Source: Paraoerskovia sediminicola
GTDB lineage: Bacteria > Actinomycetota > Actinomycetes > Actinomycetales > Cellulomonadaceae
Reading direction: 5' to 3'
Length of the DNA stretch: 64,000 bases
NCBI RefSeq assembly: GCF_030296575.1
Contig: NZ_AP027729.1
Coordinates: forward strand, 2,294,001-2,358,000
Below the pieces are notes generated by a model. That model saw nothing but the letters and a program-made list of their open reading frames with translations. It did no database searches and was not told the DNA's origin. Every line of letters begins with the position of its first letter. Within the stretch, counting starts at the first letter, position 1. Shown here piece after piece: positions 21,277 through 33,340 of this stretch. The translations under genes and the position numbers were made by a program.

Positions 21277-23057
21277 CGTGTGGCACCGACGGGACCGACG
21301 GCCTCGGCGCGCCGATGGCACGAACCACGGCGACGGCGGTGCGGCGTGCGCTGGGCCTGGTGGTGGTCCTCGTGCTCACCGCGCTGTCTGCGGCGTGCGC
21401 GTCGATCCCGACGTCCGGCCCGGTCGTGGAGGGAGCGGCCGAGCCCGCCGCCCCGCTCCCGATCTTCCTCAGCCCGAACCCGCCGCCCGACGACGCGTCC
21501 CCGGAGCAGATCGTCAGCGGCTTCCTGAGCGCCCAGGGTGCAGGGACGACCAGCGACTACGACGTCGCGCGCGCCTATCTCTCGTCGGCGGCGTCCGAGT
21601 GGGACCCGAGCGTGACCGTCACCGTCTACGAGGGTGATCCGGGCCTCGAGATCGCCGAGGAGCCCGTCGAGGGCTCGGCGACGGTCACGGGCACGGTCTC
21701 CGTGGTCGGGACCATCGACGACCGGGGCATCTACTCGGAGGTCCGGGACGGGACGACGGCGGACCTCTCGTTCGGCCTCGAGCAGGACGACGAGGGACGG
21801 TGGCGCATCAGCGACGCCGAGGACGGGCTGCTGATCCAGAGCGGGATCTTCCCGATCCTCTATCAGCAGACCACCCTGTACTTCCCCACACCGGACCGGC
21901 GCTACTTCGTCCCGGACGAGCGGTGGTTCCCGAAGAGCCCGAAGTGGCAGACGTTCGCGGTGAGCGCCGTGCTCGCCGGTCCGGCGCCGTGGCTCCAGGA
22001 CGCGGTCGTGAACGTCGCACCGCCCGGGACGACGCTCCTCCTGCAGACCGTCCCGGTCTCGGACGGCGTCGCGACCGTGAACCTGAGCGCGGCGGTCCAG
22101 TCCGCCTCGGCCGAGGACCGTTCCCTGCTCCAGGCCCAGATCCAGGCCGTGGTCGTGGGTTCGTACCCGCGCACGCAGCTGTTCGAGTCGATCCGTTCCG
22201 TCCAGCTGACCTCGGAGGGCACGGCGATCGACGTCGACACGGTCGACCCGCTGCCGACGGCGACCGTGGTCGGGGACGCGGTCGCCGTCTCGGGCGGTGA
22301 GCTCATGTCGGTCGACGGTTCGACCCTGCGCGCCGTCGACGGCGCGCCGTCCCTGGCCGGCACGGATCCGACGGCGATCGCTGTCGACGGCGACCTGGCC
22401 GCCGGTGGCTCCGCGACGGTCTACGTGCGCGACGGCGACGACTTCATCGTCGCGCTCGGCCCCGACGGTGCGCCCGAGAGCGCGCTGTTCGACGGGAGGG
22501 ACCTCGTGGCGCCCAGCGTGGACAGGTTCGGCTGGGTGTGGTCGGGTCCCGCCGAGGGAACGCTCAGCGCGGTCTCCGGCGAGGGGGAGCGGGCAGGGAT
22601 CGCCGCGCCCTGGTTGGACGACGTGACCTTGCTCGCCGTCGAGGTGGCCCCGGACGGCGCGCGCGCCGTCGTCGTGACGTCCGCGCCTGGCGGACCTCAG
22701 GTGCGCGTGACGGGGATCGTCCGCGACGAGAGCGGCAGACCTACGTCGCTGACGACCCCGGTGCGGATCGCGCCGTCCGTCGTCGACGTCCTGGACGTCT
22801 CGTGGACCGACGACACGAAGGTCGCGGTGCTGGGTCGCTCGGGCGGCGAGGACTCCGCCGTCGTCCAGCTCGCGGTGGTCGGCGGACAGACGACCGCGCT
22901 CTCCCGGGTCCCGGAGACGGTCGCGCTCACGGCGGGCAACGGCGAGCGGACCATCTTGGTTCTCGACGACAAGGGCGTGCTCTACGGGCGCTCGGAGTCC
23001 GCGACGATCTGGGTGCCGCAGGCCTCGGACGTCGACCTCGTCACCTACCCGGAGTGA
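21273..23057 (+). CDS. lpqB: Lipoprotein LpqB
   Basis: Cell-surface lipoprotein that modulates MtrB activity in mycobacteria and, with MtrAB, links envelope state to gene expression. The signal peptide ends in the lipobox LSAAC (lipidated Cys near residue 42 from the first ATG). Two domains follow: an N-terminal GerMN-like domain (about 70-300) and a C-terminal beta-propeller-like LpqB domain (about 310-590). The ATG at 21273 overlaps the mtrB stop. An in-frame ATG at 21315 (MARTTATAVRRALG) gives a more typical signal peptide and may be the real start. Confidence 0.95.
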   Translation: MTCGTDGTDGLGAPMARTTATAVRRALGLVVVLVLTALSAACASIPTSGPVVEGAAEPAAPLPIFLSPNPPPDDASPEQIVSGFLSAQGAGTTSDYDVARAYLSSAASEWDPSVTVTVYEGDPGLEIAEEPVEGSATVTGTVSVVGTIDDRGIYSEVRDGTTADLSFGLEQDDEGRWRISDAEDGLLIQSGIFPILYQQTTLYFPTPDRRYFVPDERWFPKSPKWQTFAVSAVLAGPAPWLQDAVVNVAPPGTTLLLQTVPVSDGVATVNLSAAVQSASAEDRSLLQAQIQAVVVGSYPRTQLFESIRSVQLTSEGTAIDVDTVDPLPTATVVGDAVAVSGGELMSVDGSTLRAVDGAPSLAGTDPTAIAVDGDLAAGGSATVYVRDGDDFIVALGPDGAPESALFDGRDLVAPSVDRFGWVWSGPAEGTLSAVSGEGERAGIAAPWLDDVTLLAVEVAPDGARAVVVTSAPGGPQVRVTGIVRDESGRPTSLTTPVRIAPSVVDVLDVSWTDDTKVAVLGRSGGEDSAVVQLAVVGGQTTALSRVPETVALTAGNGERTILVLDDKGVLYGRSESATIWVPQASDVDLVTYPE

Positions 23058-23151
23058 CGGACGGCGCGTCCACAGGACGCGTCGTGAGGGCGCCGTGCAC
23101 GGGCCGGTGACCCGCGCGCCGCGGGCGGTGGTCCGCGGGCATCCTCGAGGC

Positions 23152-23187
23152 ATGGCGGGCATGGCGGGCATGGCGGGCATGGCGAGC
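23152..23187 (+). repeat. 9-bp tandem repeat ATGGCGGGC at the comF start
   Basis: Three perfect copies of ATGGCGGGC plus a fourth ATGGCGAGC. Every copy holds an in-frame ATG. Nine is a multiple of three, so copy-number change alters only the length of the N-terminus. Confidence 0.9.
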
Positions 23188-24039
23188 GACGCGGGCGACG
23201 CGGGCGCGGCAAGCATGGCGCGGGAGACGGGAGTCGGGCGTGACCCGGCAGCCGGACGCGACGGCGTCACGAGCCGGTTCCTGGCGGACTGCGCCGCTGC
23301 GCTGCGGCTCGTCGTCCCGGTCTCCTGCGCCGGCTGCGGAGCCTGGGACGCGCGCCTGTGCGAGTCGTGCCGGCGCGGCTTCGGGCCGCCCGTCAGGTGC
23401 GAGGGCTCCGCACCGCGGCTCGACCGGATGGACGGTTCGGTCCCGCTGCCTGTCTGGCGCTGCAGCCACTACCGCGGGCGGGTGCGCGAGGTCGTGCTCT
23501 CCTGGAAGGACCGTGGACGGGCCGATGTGGGGCGCGACCTCGCAGAGGTCGTCCGCGACGCGGCACGCCTCGTCAGGGATACGTGGGACCTCGATGAGGT
23601 CGTCGTGGTGCCCGTGCCGTCCGGGAGCCGGGCCCGCAGGTCCCGCGGCCGGTCTCCGACGACGGAGCTCGCCCGCGCGGTCGCGGACGGGCTCGCGCCC
23701 GGCGACGGACGGAGCCGGGCGGCCTCGCTCGTGGCCCCGGTCCTCGCGGCGCGATCCCGGCGTCACCAGGCGGGTCTGGGGGCTCGCGCGCGTGGCGGCA
23801 ACCGCCGGGACGCGTTCGTCGTCAGGGCGATGCAGTCACGGGCGATGCCGTCGCGGGCACCGACGCCGCGAGCGCTGTCGGGGGCTGCGTGCCTGCTGGT
23901 CGACGACGTCCTCACCACCGGGGCCACGCTCGCCGCGTGCAGCGACGCGCTGCAGAGCGCGGGGGCGTCGGTCCTGGGGGCGATCGTGCTCGCAGCGACG
24001 CCGGCGGCGCACGGCCCGCCGGGAGGTGGCCGCGGGTGA
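23152..24039 (+). CDS. comF: ComF family phosphoribosyltransferase-like protein
   Basis: Named for ComF of naturally competent bacteria; in actinobacteria the role is uncertain. The zinc-ribbon-like start CAGCGAWDARLCESC is intact, followed by the amphipathic WKDRGRADVGRDLAEVV segment. The phosphoribosyl-pyrophosphate loop is near the end (CLLVDDVLTTGATLAAC), typical of type I PRTases. The start is ambiguous: four in-frame ATGs come from a 9-bp repeat (23152-23187), another is at 23215, and an upstream GTG is at 23095. Conserved sequence begins around 23275. It lies about 95 bp after lpqB, the common actinobacterial position. Confidence 0.88.
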   Translation: MAGMAGMAGMASDAGDAGAASMARETGVGRDPAAGRDGVTSRFLADCAAALRLVVPVSCAGCGAWDARLCESCRRGFGPPVRCEGSAPRLDRMDGSVPLPVWRCSHYRGRVREVVLSWKDRGRADVGRDLAEVVRDAARLVRDTWDLDEVVVVPVPSGSRARRSRGRSPTTELARAVADGLAPGDGRSRAASLVAPVLAARSRRHQAGLGARARGGNRRDAFVVRAMQSRAMPSRAPTPRALSGAACLLVDDVLTTGATLAACSDALQSAGASVLGAIVLAATPAAHGPPGGGRG

Positions 24040-24335
24040 GCGGAGTCTGCGGCAGAGCCTGCGCGAGGAGCGTCGAGGTGTGGAGCAGCGCCCAGGAGGG
24101 CTAGCCTGAGGGTGCCGGCGTGACGTGGTCGGAGTCGACCGCCACCGTCGGTGCTCGAGTCCGCGACGTGCGCGTTGTGCGTCGACATCTGTGAGGGTCG
24201 CGCTCCGCGGCCGGGGAGGTGATCAGCACCCGGCACCGGCCCGCGGTGCCGCGCAAGGACCAACGGGCCCAGCGCCCACACACCTACCTCGGTGAGCCCG
24301 CCCATGCCGGGCTCCGAGGAGCAGCGGAGGTTCAC

Positions 24336-24998
24336 ATGGAGATCGTCGTCGTCGGCAGGCACACCGAGATCCCGGAGCGGTTCCGTCGTCACGTGGAGGA
24401 CAAGCTGTCGAAGCTCGAGTCCCTCGCGCCGACCGCCCAGCGGATCGACGTGGAGATCACCCACGAGAACAACCCCAAGCTGTCCGGGGTCCGCGAGCGC
24501 GTCGAGCTCACCGTCCGGGCCAAGGGCCCGGTCGTGCGAGCGGAGGCCGCCGCGGACGACCGTTTCGGCGCGCTCGACCTCGCGACCGCGAAGCTGCAGG
24601 AGCGCCTGAGGCGCACCCGCGACCGCCGCAAGGACCACCGGAAGAACACCGTCCAGCCGCCCGTCGACGTCCGCCCCTACGACCCCGAGCGTGACAAGCC
24701 GGCGCCGCCGCCCGAGCCGACGCACCCCGGCAACCCGGGAGACCTGGTGGAGAGCCAGCTCGGTGACTCGCCGGTCGTGATCCGGCAGAAGCTCCACAGC
24801 GCCACGTCGATGACCGTCGACGACGCCCTGTACGAGATGGAGATGGTCGGTCACGACTTCTTCCTCTTCGTCGACTCCGAGACGTCGCGGCCGTCCGTCG
24901 CCTACCGCCGCCGCGGCTGGAGCTACGGCGTCATCGCGATCGACACGGAGTGCGAGCACGTCGCCGCACCCCGCGAGGACGCACCTGCGCAGGCCTGA
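24336..24998 (+). CDS. hpf: Long-form ribosome hibernation promoting factor
   Basis: Binds the 30S subunit decoding region and promotes pairing of 70S ribosomes into inactive 100S dimers in stationary phase or stress. The 220-residue length is the long form. The N-terminal S30AE domain occupies 1-100 (MEIVVVGRHTEIPERFRRHV), followed by a charged linker. The C-terminal dimerisation domain is at about 150-215 (VVIRQKLHSATSMTVDDAL, HDFFLFVDSETSRPSVAYRR). The ATG at 24336 is preceded by AGCGGAGG, a good ribosome site. The upstream 296 bp (24040-24335) show no gene. Confidence 0.94.
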   Translation: MEIVVVGRHTEIPERFRRHVEDKLSKLESLAPTAQRIDVEITHENNPKLSGVRERVELTVRAKGPVVRAEAAADDRFGALDLATAKLQERLRRTRDRRKDHRKNTVQPPVDVRPYDPERDKPAPPPEPTHPGNPGDLVESQLGDSPVVIRQKLHSATSMTVDDALYEMEMVGHDFFLFVDSETSRPSVAYRRRGWSYGVIAIDTECEHVAAPREDAPAQA

Positions 24999-25099
24999 CC
25001 CGCAGGTCCGCCCTGCAGCCCGTCGACCCCGGTCGCCCCAGCGGCGGCCGGGGTCGCGTGCGTCCGGTGCGACCTGTGGTCTCGGGGCAAGATGTCCGG

Positions 25100-26341
25100 A
25101 TGGAGTCCATGTCGCTCGCCCAGGCGCGCCGAACCGCACTCGCAGCCCAGGGGCTGCACCGGCGCCGGCCGGTGGGGGCCCACGGACGTGACCGGGCCAC
25201 GATGCGGGACCTCCAGCGGGTGGTGGACACGCTCGGGGTCCTCCAGATCGACTCGGTCAACGTCCTCGCCCGCGCTCACCTCGTGCCGCTGTACTCGCGG
25301 ATCGGCCCCTACCCCACGGCCCTGCTCGACCGGGCCTCGGGCACGCCGCCCCGCCGGGTCCTGGAGGCTTGGGGGCACGAGGCGTCGTACGTCAGCCCCG
25401 AGGTGTACCGGCTGCTCGCCTGGCGCCGGGCGCAGGTCGACGGTGCCTGGGGGTCGATCCGCCGGGTCGCCGTCGAGCACCCTCGGGTGGTCGCGGACGT
25501 CCGGTCGCTGGTCGCCGAGCACGGCCCCGTGACGGCCTCAGCGCTGCACGCGCTCCTCGACGCGGAGCACGACGCCGCGCACGCGCCCGCCGACAAGGAC
25601 TGGGGCTGGAACTGGTCGCTCGCCAAGACCGCCCTCGAGCACCTCTTCTACGTCGGGGAGGTCGCCGCGGCGCGCCGCAACGGCTCGTTCGAGCGCTGCT
25701 ACGACCTGGCGGAGCGGGTCGTGCCGGCCGAGGCCCTCGCGCCGGTCGGCGACGCGGACGCCGTGCGAGGCCTGCTGGAGATCGGAGCACGAGCCCACGG
25801 CGTGGGGACGCTGCGGTGCTTCCGCGACTACTTCCGGCTCCGCGGCCCGCTCGTCCCGACGGCGCTCGCGGAGCTGGTCGAGGGCGGAGTGCTGCGCCCG
25901 GTGACGGTGCGGGGCTGGGACGCGCCGACGTACCTCCACCGGGACGCGACGTTCCCGAGGATCGCGAACGCGCGCACCCTGCTCAGCCCGTTCGACCCGC
26001 TGGTGTTCGAGCGCACACGGTTCGAACAGCTCTTCGGCGTGCGCTACCGGATCGAGATCTACGTCCCCGCACCCCAGCGCGTGCACGGCTACTACGTGCT
26101 CCCGTTCCTCGAGGGCGACCGGATCTCTGCCCGCGTGGACCTCAAGGCCGACCGGGCCGCCGGCGTCCTGCGGGTCCTCGCGGCCCACGACGAGCCGGAC
26201 ACCGGGGAGGCCACGCCGCAGGCGCTCGCGGCCGAGCTCGCCGAGCTCGCAGGGTGGCTCGGGCTGTCCGCGATCGACGTCCGGCCGCGCGGCGGCCTGG
26301 CGCCCGACCTGAGCCGCGCGGTCGGCGAGGTCTACGCCTGA
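25100..26341 (+). CDS. Winged-helix DNA glycosylase-like protein (YcaQ/AlkX type)
   Basis: A member of the HTH_42 / winged-helix DNA-binding family that includes E. coli YcaQ and Streptomyces AlkZ, glycosylases for DNA crosslinks and alkylated purines. The catalytic segment reads LQIDSV at residues 48-53, i.e. the Q-hydrophobic-D triad (Q49, D51) reported for YcaQ-like enzymes rather than the Q-x-Q of AlkZ. Further family motifs are [21 protein letters not shown] [18 protein letters not shown] and [23 protein letters not shown]. About 413 residues. The ATG at 25100 is chosen; one at 25109 is also possible. It lies between hpf and secA. Confidence 0.85.
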   Translation: MESMSLAQARRTALAAQGLHRRRPVGAHGRDRATMRDLQRVVDTLGVLQIDSVNVLARAHLVPLYSRIGPYPTALLDRASGTPPRRVLEAWGHEASYVSPEVYRLLAWRRAQVDGAWGSIRRVAVEHPRVVADVRSLVAEHGPVTASALHALLDAEHDAAHAPADKDWGWNWSLAKTALEHLFYVGEVAAARRNGSFERCYDLAERVVPAEALAPVGDADAVRGLLEIGARAHGVGTLRCFRDYFRLRGPLVPTALAELVEGGVLRPVTVRGWDAPTYLHRDATFPRIANARTLLSPFDPLVFERTRFEQLFGVRYRIEIYVPAPQRVHGYYVLPFLEGDRISARVDLKADRAAGVLRVLAAHDEPDTGEATPQALAAELAELAGWLGLSAIDVRPRGGLAPDLSRAVGEVYA

Positions 26342-26529
26342 CGTCGCTCCGTCGTCCGGCACCGCGCACGCAGGTTCGCCGGAGAGCGAACGAGGGGACG
26401 GTTCGGCGGGATTCGTCGCCCGACGGCCCTACGATGGTCGATGGTGTGACATCGGCGACCCGCGAGGGAGCGGTGCCCACCCGCCACGCAGCCGGCCGGC
26501 CGTGCGCGCGATCGACACGGGAGAACTGC

Positions 26530-29640
<3,111 letters not shown>

Positions 29641-29681
29641 CACCCGAGTCGTGCTCAGCCTCGGACGACGCTGATCGTCCC

Positions 29682-29730
29682 GAACCACAGGCTCCCGGCG
29701 TGCCCCTGCGCCGCCGGGAGCCTGTGGTTC
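29682..29730. terminator. Strong bidirectional terminator between secA and the Rv3235-like gene
   Basis: A perfect 19-bp stem, GAACCACAGGCTCCCGGCG (29682-29700) with its complement (29712-29730), around an 11-base loop. It lies between two convergent genes and overlaps the last bases of the minus-strand gene. Confidence 0.9.
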
Positions 29731-30418
29731 ATCCGATCTCGAGCGCCACCACGCGCCAGGACCCGCGGTGCTCCTCGACCCGCAGCGCGGCGGCGCGGAC
29801 GCGGTCGCCGTCCTCGAGGACGACCGTGGACTCGGCGGCGGCCGGACCTAGCCGCACGGTCCGTGCACGGCGGACCGTGATGGGCCGGTGCTGGACGCCC
29901 GGGCCGCTCGCAGCCGTGAGACGAGCGCGCCGGCCGAGGACCTCGAGCGTCCCAGGAGAGAGCCAGCGGACGAGCTGACCCACCGGACGCTCGCCCCGGA
30001 GCACCTCGAGCGCAGTGCGGGCGACGGCGCAGCACGTCGCGGTGGGGTCGGTGAGGACGGTGCCGCCCGCCGCGGGTGCGGCGAGCGGCCGCCGGGCGAC
30101 CCGTGCCGCGCCGGTCCGCACGTCAGCGGCCTCGAGCAGCGGAGGCGGGCCGAGAGGGCTCGACGCGGGGCGCGACCCCCGGGGCCCGGCCGGCGTCGGG
30201 CGCGTGCGCAGCGGCGTCGTCTCCCCGCCCGGGTGCGCCGCCGGCAGCGCTCGTTGGCGCACCGGACCGCGGGTCGGCGAGATGCTGCTGAGGCTCTCGA
30301 GCGTCGAGGTCTCCGTCGGGCTCTGGGTCTGGGTCGAGGTCGCCCTCGAGGACTGCGTCGGGGTCGGGTGCGAGGCGCCGGTCGAGGCGGAGATGCGGGT
30401 CGGGGCAGTGGTGCGCAT
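29729..30418 (-). CDS. Rv3235 family protein
   Basis: A 229-residue protein. The first ~120 residues are a Pro/Thr/Ser-rich, probably disordered region. The C-terminal ~100 residues are a compact domain (AVARTALEVLRGERPVGQLVRWLSPGTLEVL, RVRAAALRVEEHRGSWRVVALEIG) matching the style of the Rv3235 family. That family is found in actinobacteria convergent to secA and near a LysM protein, as here. Function unknown. The 241 bp between this start and the LysM stop show no gene. Confidence 0.8.
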   Translation of the reverse strand: MRTTAPTRISASTGASHPTPTQSSRATSTQTQSPTETSTLESLSSISPTRGPVRQRALPAAHPGGETTPLRTRPTPAGPRGSRPASSPLGPPPLLEAADVRTGAARVARRPLAAPAAGGTVLTDPTATCCAVARTALEVLRGERPVGQLVRWLSPGTLEVLGRRARLTAASGPGVQHRPITVRRARTVRLGPAAAESTVVLEDGDRVRAAALRVEEHRGSWRVVALEIG

Positions 30419-30659
30419 GGGGTGCTCCAGGTCGGGAGGGGTCGCGACACCTCGCGACGGCGTGGCCGTCGGCGCTCCGCGTCGGTGCGGTCGCGTCGGG
30501 TCGGCCGGCTGTGCGGACGTCGGACGGTGCGAGGGTGGGAGGACGGGCGTGTCGGTGAGGGACCGCCCTGCGTGGCCGCGCGATCGGTAGACGATCTGCG
30601 GCAGGTGATCGGTGGCGGGGTGCGTGGCCGTGGCCGGGGCCGGTATGGCGGCCCGGTTC

Positions 30660-31607
30660 TCAGCGAGGTGCTGCGAGCACCTGGCCCGGGAGGATGAGAT
30701 CCGGGTCCGTGCCGATGACGTCCAGGTTCGCCGAGTGCCACGAGGCGGTCGCCCGGGCGACGTCGGCGTCGGTGGCGTCGTCGGGGAGCTGAGCAGCGGC
30801 GATCGACCAGAGCGTGTCGCCGCGGACGACGACGTGCGGCTCCGGTCCGCCGCGGTCCACCGTGTTCGTCGACCGGCGTGATGCGGCGACGGCTCCCGTG
30901 GGTTCCATGTCGGTGCTGCTGCCGTAGCCGGCCCGCGTCCCGGTGGCGTGCGGTTCGCCGACGGTGGGGTCCGCCGTCGCGGATCTCGTGGCGCCGAGAG
31001 CCTCGGTCCCCGTCGCGGCCGGTGCGTGATCGGTGCCGGTGGGGCGCCACCCGAGCGAGGCGTGCGTGGCGGTGGCGCCGGCGCCGGTGCGTGCCCGTTC
31101 GTGCGGGTCCGCGGCGGTGGACGCCGTGGTCGTGCTCACCGAGACCGTCGGCTCCGGTGCGTGCTCAGCAGCGAGGGCGGCGGTCCCGCCCAGGCTCAGG
31201 CTCAGCCCGAGGCCTGCGCCCGCCGCGGCTCGCGCGGCCCGCCTGACCAGCACGGGTGCGTGCCGAGCGACGATCCTCTCGACGGTCGACCAACGCCGCC
31301 CGGTGACGTGCGCGAGGAGGCACACCAGGGCGGCGAGCGCGGAGACTGCGAACCACGCTGACGCGATGGCCCCCACCGTGGTCAGTGCTGCCTCGACGAG
31401 GTCCTGGACCTGCAGGACCGGGCGTCCCACGACCGCGAGGACGTGCGCGCCGAACGCTGTGGTGATGACCGACGCGGCCCCGGCGACCACGACGAGCTGT
31501 GCCGTCGGTCCGATGCGGCGGAGCTGCCCGCGCCGTCGCGGGCCTCCTGGTTGCTGCGTCCGTCCTGGGTGTTGCGCGCTTGCGCGCAGCACGATGTCGT
31601 CAGTCAT
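30660..31607 (-). CDS. LysM domain membrane protein
   Basis: A 315-residue protein. Two N-terminal membrane helices (about 35-55 and 70-100) and a third hydrophobic segment around 130-150 are followed by a ~100-residue Thr/Ala-rich linker. The C-terminal LysM domain (HVVVRGDTLWSIAAAQLPDDATDADVARA, NLDVIGTDPDLILPGQVL) binds GlcNAc-containing glycans such as peptidoglycan. It probably tethers or senses the wall outside the membrane. It lies upstream of the Rv3235-like gene on the same strand, 241 bp apart, and is divergent from an uncharacterised gene. Confidence 0.85.
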   Translation of the reverse strand: MTDDIVLRASAQHPGRTQQPGGPRRRGQLRRIGPTAQLVVVAGAASVITTAFGAHVLAVVGRPVLQVQDLVEAALTTVGAIASAWFAVSALAALVCLLAHVTGRRWSTVERIVARHAPVLVRRAARAAAGAGLGLSLSLGGTAALAAEHAPEPTVSVSTTTASTAADPHERARTGAGATATHASLGWRPTGTDHAPAATGTEALGATRSATADPTVGEPHATGTRAGYGSSTDMEPTGAVAASRRSTNTVDRGGPEPHVVVRGDTLWSIAAAQLPDDATDADVARATASWHSANLDVIGTDPDLILPGQVLAAPR

Positions 31608-31641
31608 CTCGCCCCCTGCGATCTGTGTGACTGTTATGCCT

Positions 31642-31682
31642 GTTTGATGTTGTTTGCCATGCTTTGCTGAGTTCGATCAAAC
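31642..31682. promoter_or_regulatory. AT-richer divergent promoter region with a 7-bp inverted repeat
   Basis: GTTTGAT (31642-31648) and its complement ATCAAAC (31676-31682) flank a stretch that is notably AT-rich for this genome, between the divergent LysM gene and the gene at 31768. It may hold overlapping promoters or an operator. No regulator can be named. Confidence 0.4.
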
Positions 31683-31767
31683 CCGACCGTCGGTTCTTTG
31701 TCCAGACGGGCGTCTGGCATGTGGACGGCGGGACGGGGAGCGCGTCCGCCGTCGCTATGTTCCCGCG

Positions 31768-32312
31768 GTGCGTTGGGACAGGCTGGTCGACGACCTCACG
31801 GCACAGCTCGATGCCGAGGAGGCGCGTGCGAGCGCCGGGCTCGTCGCGGAGCTCACGCGCGCGGAGCGTGCGACGGTGACTCTCGCCGCACGGTTCGAGG
31901 CGAGCCGTGGCCGACTCGTCCAGGTGGAGATCGACCCGTCAGGGTCCGGGTCACCGTGGCGGGTCGAGGGCTCCGTGGCCGATGTCGCCGACGACTGGGT
32001 CCTGGTGGTCGAGCGGGGGAGGTCGCACCTGCTGGTGACCCGGTGGATCTCGGCCGTGCACGGGTTGGCGCGGGGGTCCGCGCCGGTGCGGGCACGACGA
32101 GCGGCGGGGCTGACCGCGGTGCTGCGCAGGGTCTCGGCGGCCCGCGAGACGGTGCGGATCCGGTCGACGACGTCCGACCTGACGTGCCGGGTGGTCGCCG
32201 TCGGGGCGGACCACGTGGACGTCGAGGTCGCCGGCCCGGGGACCGGACCGCACGCTTCTCGGCGACGACCGTGTCGCTCGGGTCGGTCGTCAGCGTCAGC
32301 GAGGTCGACTGA
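31768..32312 (+). CDS. Uncharacterised actinobacterial protein (apparent frameshift)
   Basis: About 181 residues from the GTG at 31768 (VRWDRLVDDLTAQLDAEEA). Residues 5-35 are a charged helix; the rest is predicted as beta-rich, with two similar halves (LVQVEIDPSG...VADDWVLVVERGRSHLLV and TVRIRSTTSDLTCRVVAVGADHVDVEV). It has no signal or membrane helix. The frame breaks at GGGG 32238-32241. One added G gives GPGDRTARFSATTVSLGSVVSVSEVD and a stop 13 bp before the convergent HTH gene. I do not recognise a named family; small beta-barrel proteins of this look are common in actinobacteria. Confidence 0.7.
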
Positions 32313-32324
32313 GGCGGCCGCGCG

Positions 32325-32540
32325 CTAGCCTGCTCGGCTCGCCGTCTCCAGCCGCTCGCGGGTCTGGGCGTACAGATGCTGGATGTAGGTCTCGAGCGCG
32401 GCGGCCTCGACGCGCCACTGGCCGCGGTGCCCCACCTGGATGGCGGGCAGCTCGCCGGAGCGCACCAGCTGGTAGGCCGCCCCTGCGGAGACGTTGAGCT
32501 CCTCGGAGACGTCCGCGAGGGTCAGGAATCGCTGAGGCAT
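32325..32540 (-). CDS. Small helix-turn-helix (excisionase/MerR-like) DNA-binding protein
   Basis: A 71-residue protein, essentially one winged helix-turn-helix: QRFLTLADVSEELNVSAGAA, then LVRSGELPAIQVGHRGQWRVEAAALETYI. This is the excisionase-type fold used by small regulators such as BldC. No integrase or recombinase is nearby, so a phage role is unlikely. The ATG at 32540 gives the standard MPQRFLTLADVS start. It is convergent with the gene at 31768 and divergent from the SAF-domain gene, which suggests it may regulate that operon. Confidence 0.85.
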   Translation of the reverse strand: MPQRFLTLADVSEELNVSAGAAYQLVRSGELPAIQVGHRGQWRVEAAALETYIQHLYAQTRERLETASRAG

Positions 32541-32674
32541 GACCGCAATGGTGGCACGTCTACGCCTGCCGACGGCGTCGTCCACAGGCTCGACCGCGCA
32601 CGTCCCGAGGTTGGGAAGATGACTCGTCCGCGGGAGCAGCGCGGGCATCCGGATCGTCCGAGCCAGGGGGCACC

Positions 32675-33340
32675 ATGCGTTCCAACCCGACCGCCCACGA
32701 GTCCGTCGTCCCGAGGGTCCGGCGACCCTCGTGGCGCGACCCGCGACTTCTCGTCGGGCTCGTCCTCGTCGCCGCCTCGGTCGTCATCGGGTCCTGGGCC
32801 GTCGCCTCCGCGGGCCGCACCGTCCCGGTCTTCGCCGCAGGGTCGGTGTTGACGCCGGGGGACGTCGTCGGGCCCGACGACCTCGTCGTGGCCGAGGTCC
32901 GGCTCTCGCCCGCCGACCTCGGTCGCTATGTGCAGGTCGCGGACGGCCTCGACGAGGGCTCGGTGGTCGTGCGCACGGTGGGCGCGGGGGAGATCGTCCC
33001 GACAGCCGCCCTCGGCCGGCCCGAGGGTGTCGCCGTCAGCCCGGTCGCCTTCGAGGTCGGGGCGGCGCTGTCGGACAGGGTCTCCGAGGGCGCGCCGGTG
33101 GACGTCTGGTTCGTCCCCGAGGAGGCAGCGGCGTCCGTGGCGGACCACGGGTCCCCGGACGCTCCTGTCGCCCTCGTCCGCGGCGGTGTGGTCGACGAGA
33201 TCGCGGACGAGTCCGGCTCCTTCGTCGTGGGCTCGACCGTCGTCGTGCAGGTGCTCGTCCCCGACGAGGAGCTGCCCGGGGTGCTCGCGGCGACGGCGGG
33301 ACGGGGTTCCGTCCGGATCGTCCCGGCGGTCGGGGCATGA
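32675..33340 (+). CDS. SAF domain membrane-anchored protein (RcpC/CpaB-like)
   Basis: A 221-residue protein with one N-terminal membrane helix (LLVGLVLVAASVVIGSWAVA). A SAF domain follows (PVFAAGSVLTPGDVVGPDDLVVAEVRLS), the fold of CpaB/FlgA periplasmic pilus and flagellar assembly factors. The remaining ~100 residues are beta-rich. It overlaps the next gene (CpaE/MinD-like) by four bases (ATGA), a pairing that echoes CpaB-CpaE of Tad pilus systems. However, none of the other Tad genes (secretin, TadA ATPase, TadB/C, prepilin) are in this window. Confidence 0.82.
   Translation: MRSNPTAHESVVPRVRRPSWRDPRLLVGLVLVAASVVIGSWAVASAGRTVPVFAAGSVLTPGDVVGPDDLVVAEVRLSPADLGRYVQVADGLDEGSVVVRTVGAGEIVPTAALGRPEGVAVSPVAFEVGAALSDRVSEGAPVDVWFVPEEAAASVADHGSPDAPVALVRGGVVDEIADESGSFVVGSTVVVQVLVPDEELPGVLAATAGRGSVRIVPAVGA

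Noticed and set aside
32325..32540. Phage excisionase
   Set aside because: Although the fold is excisionase-like, no integrase or phage gene is nearby, and small HTH proteins of this type are common regulators in actinobacteria.
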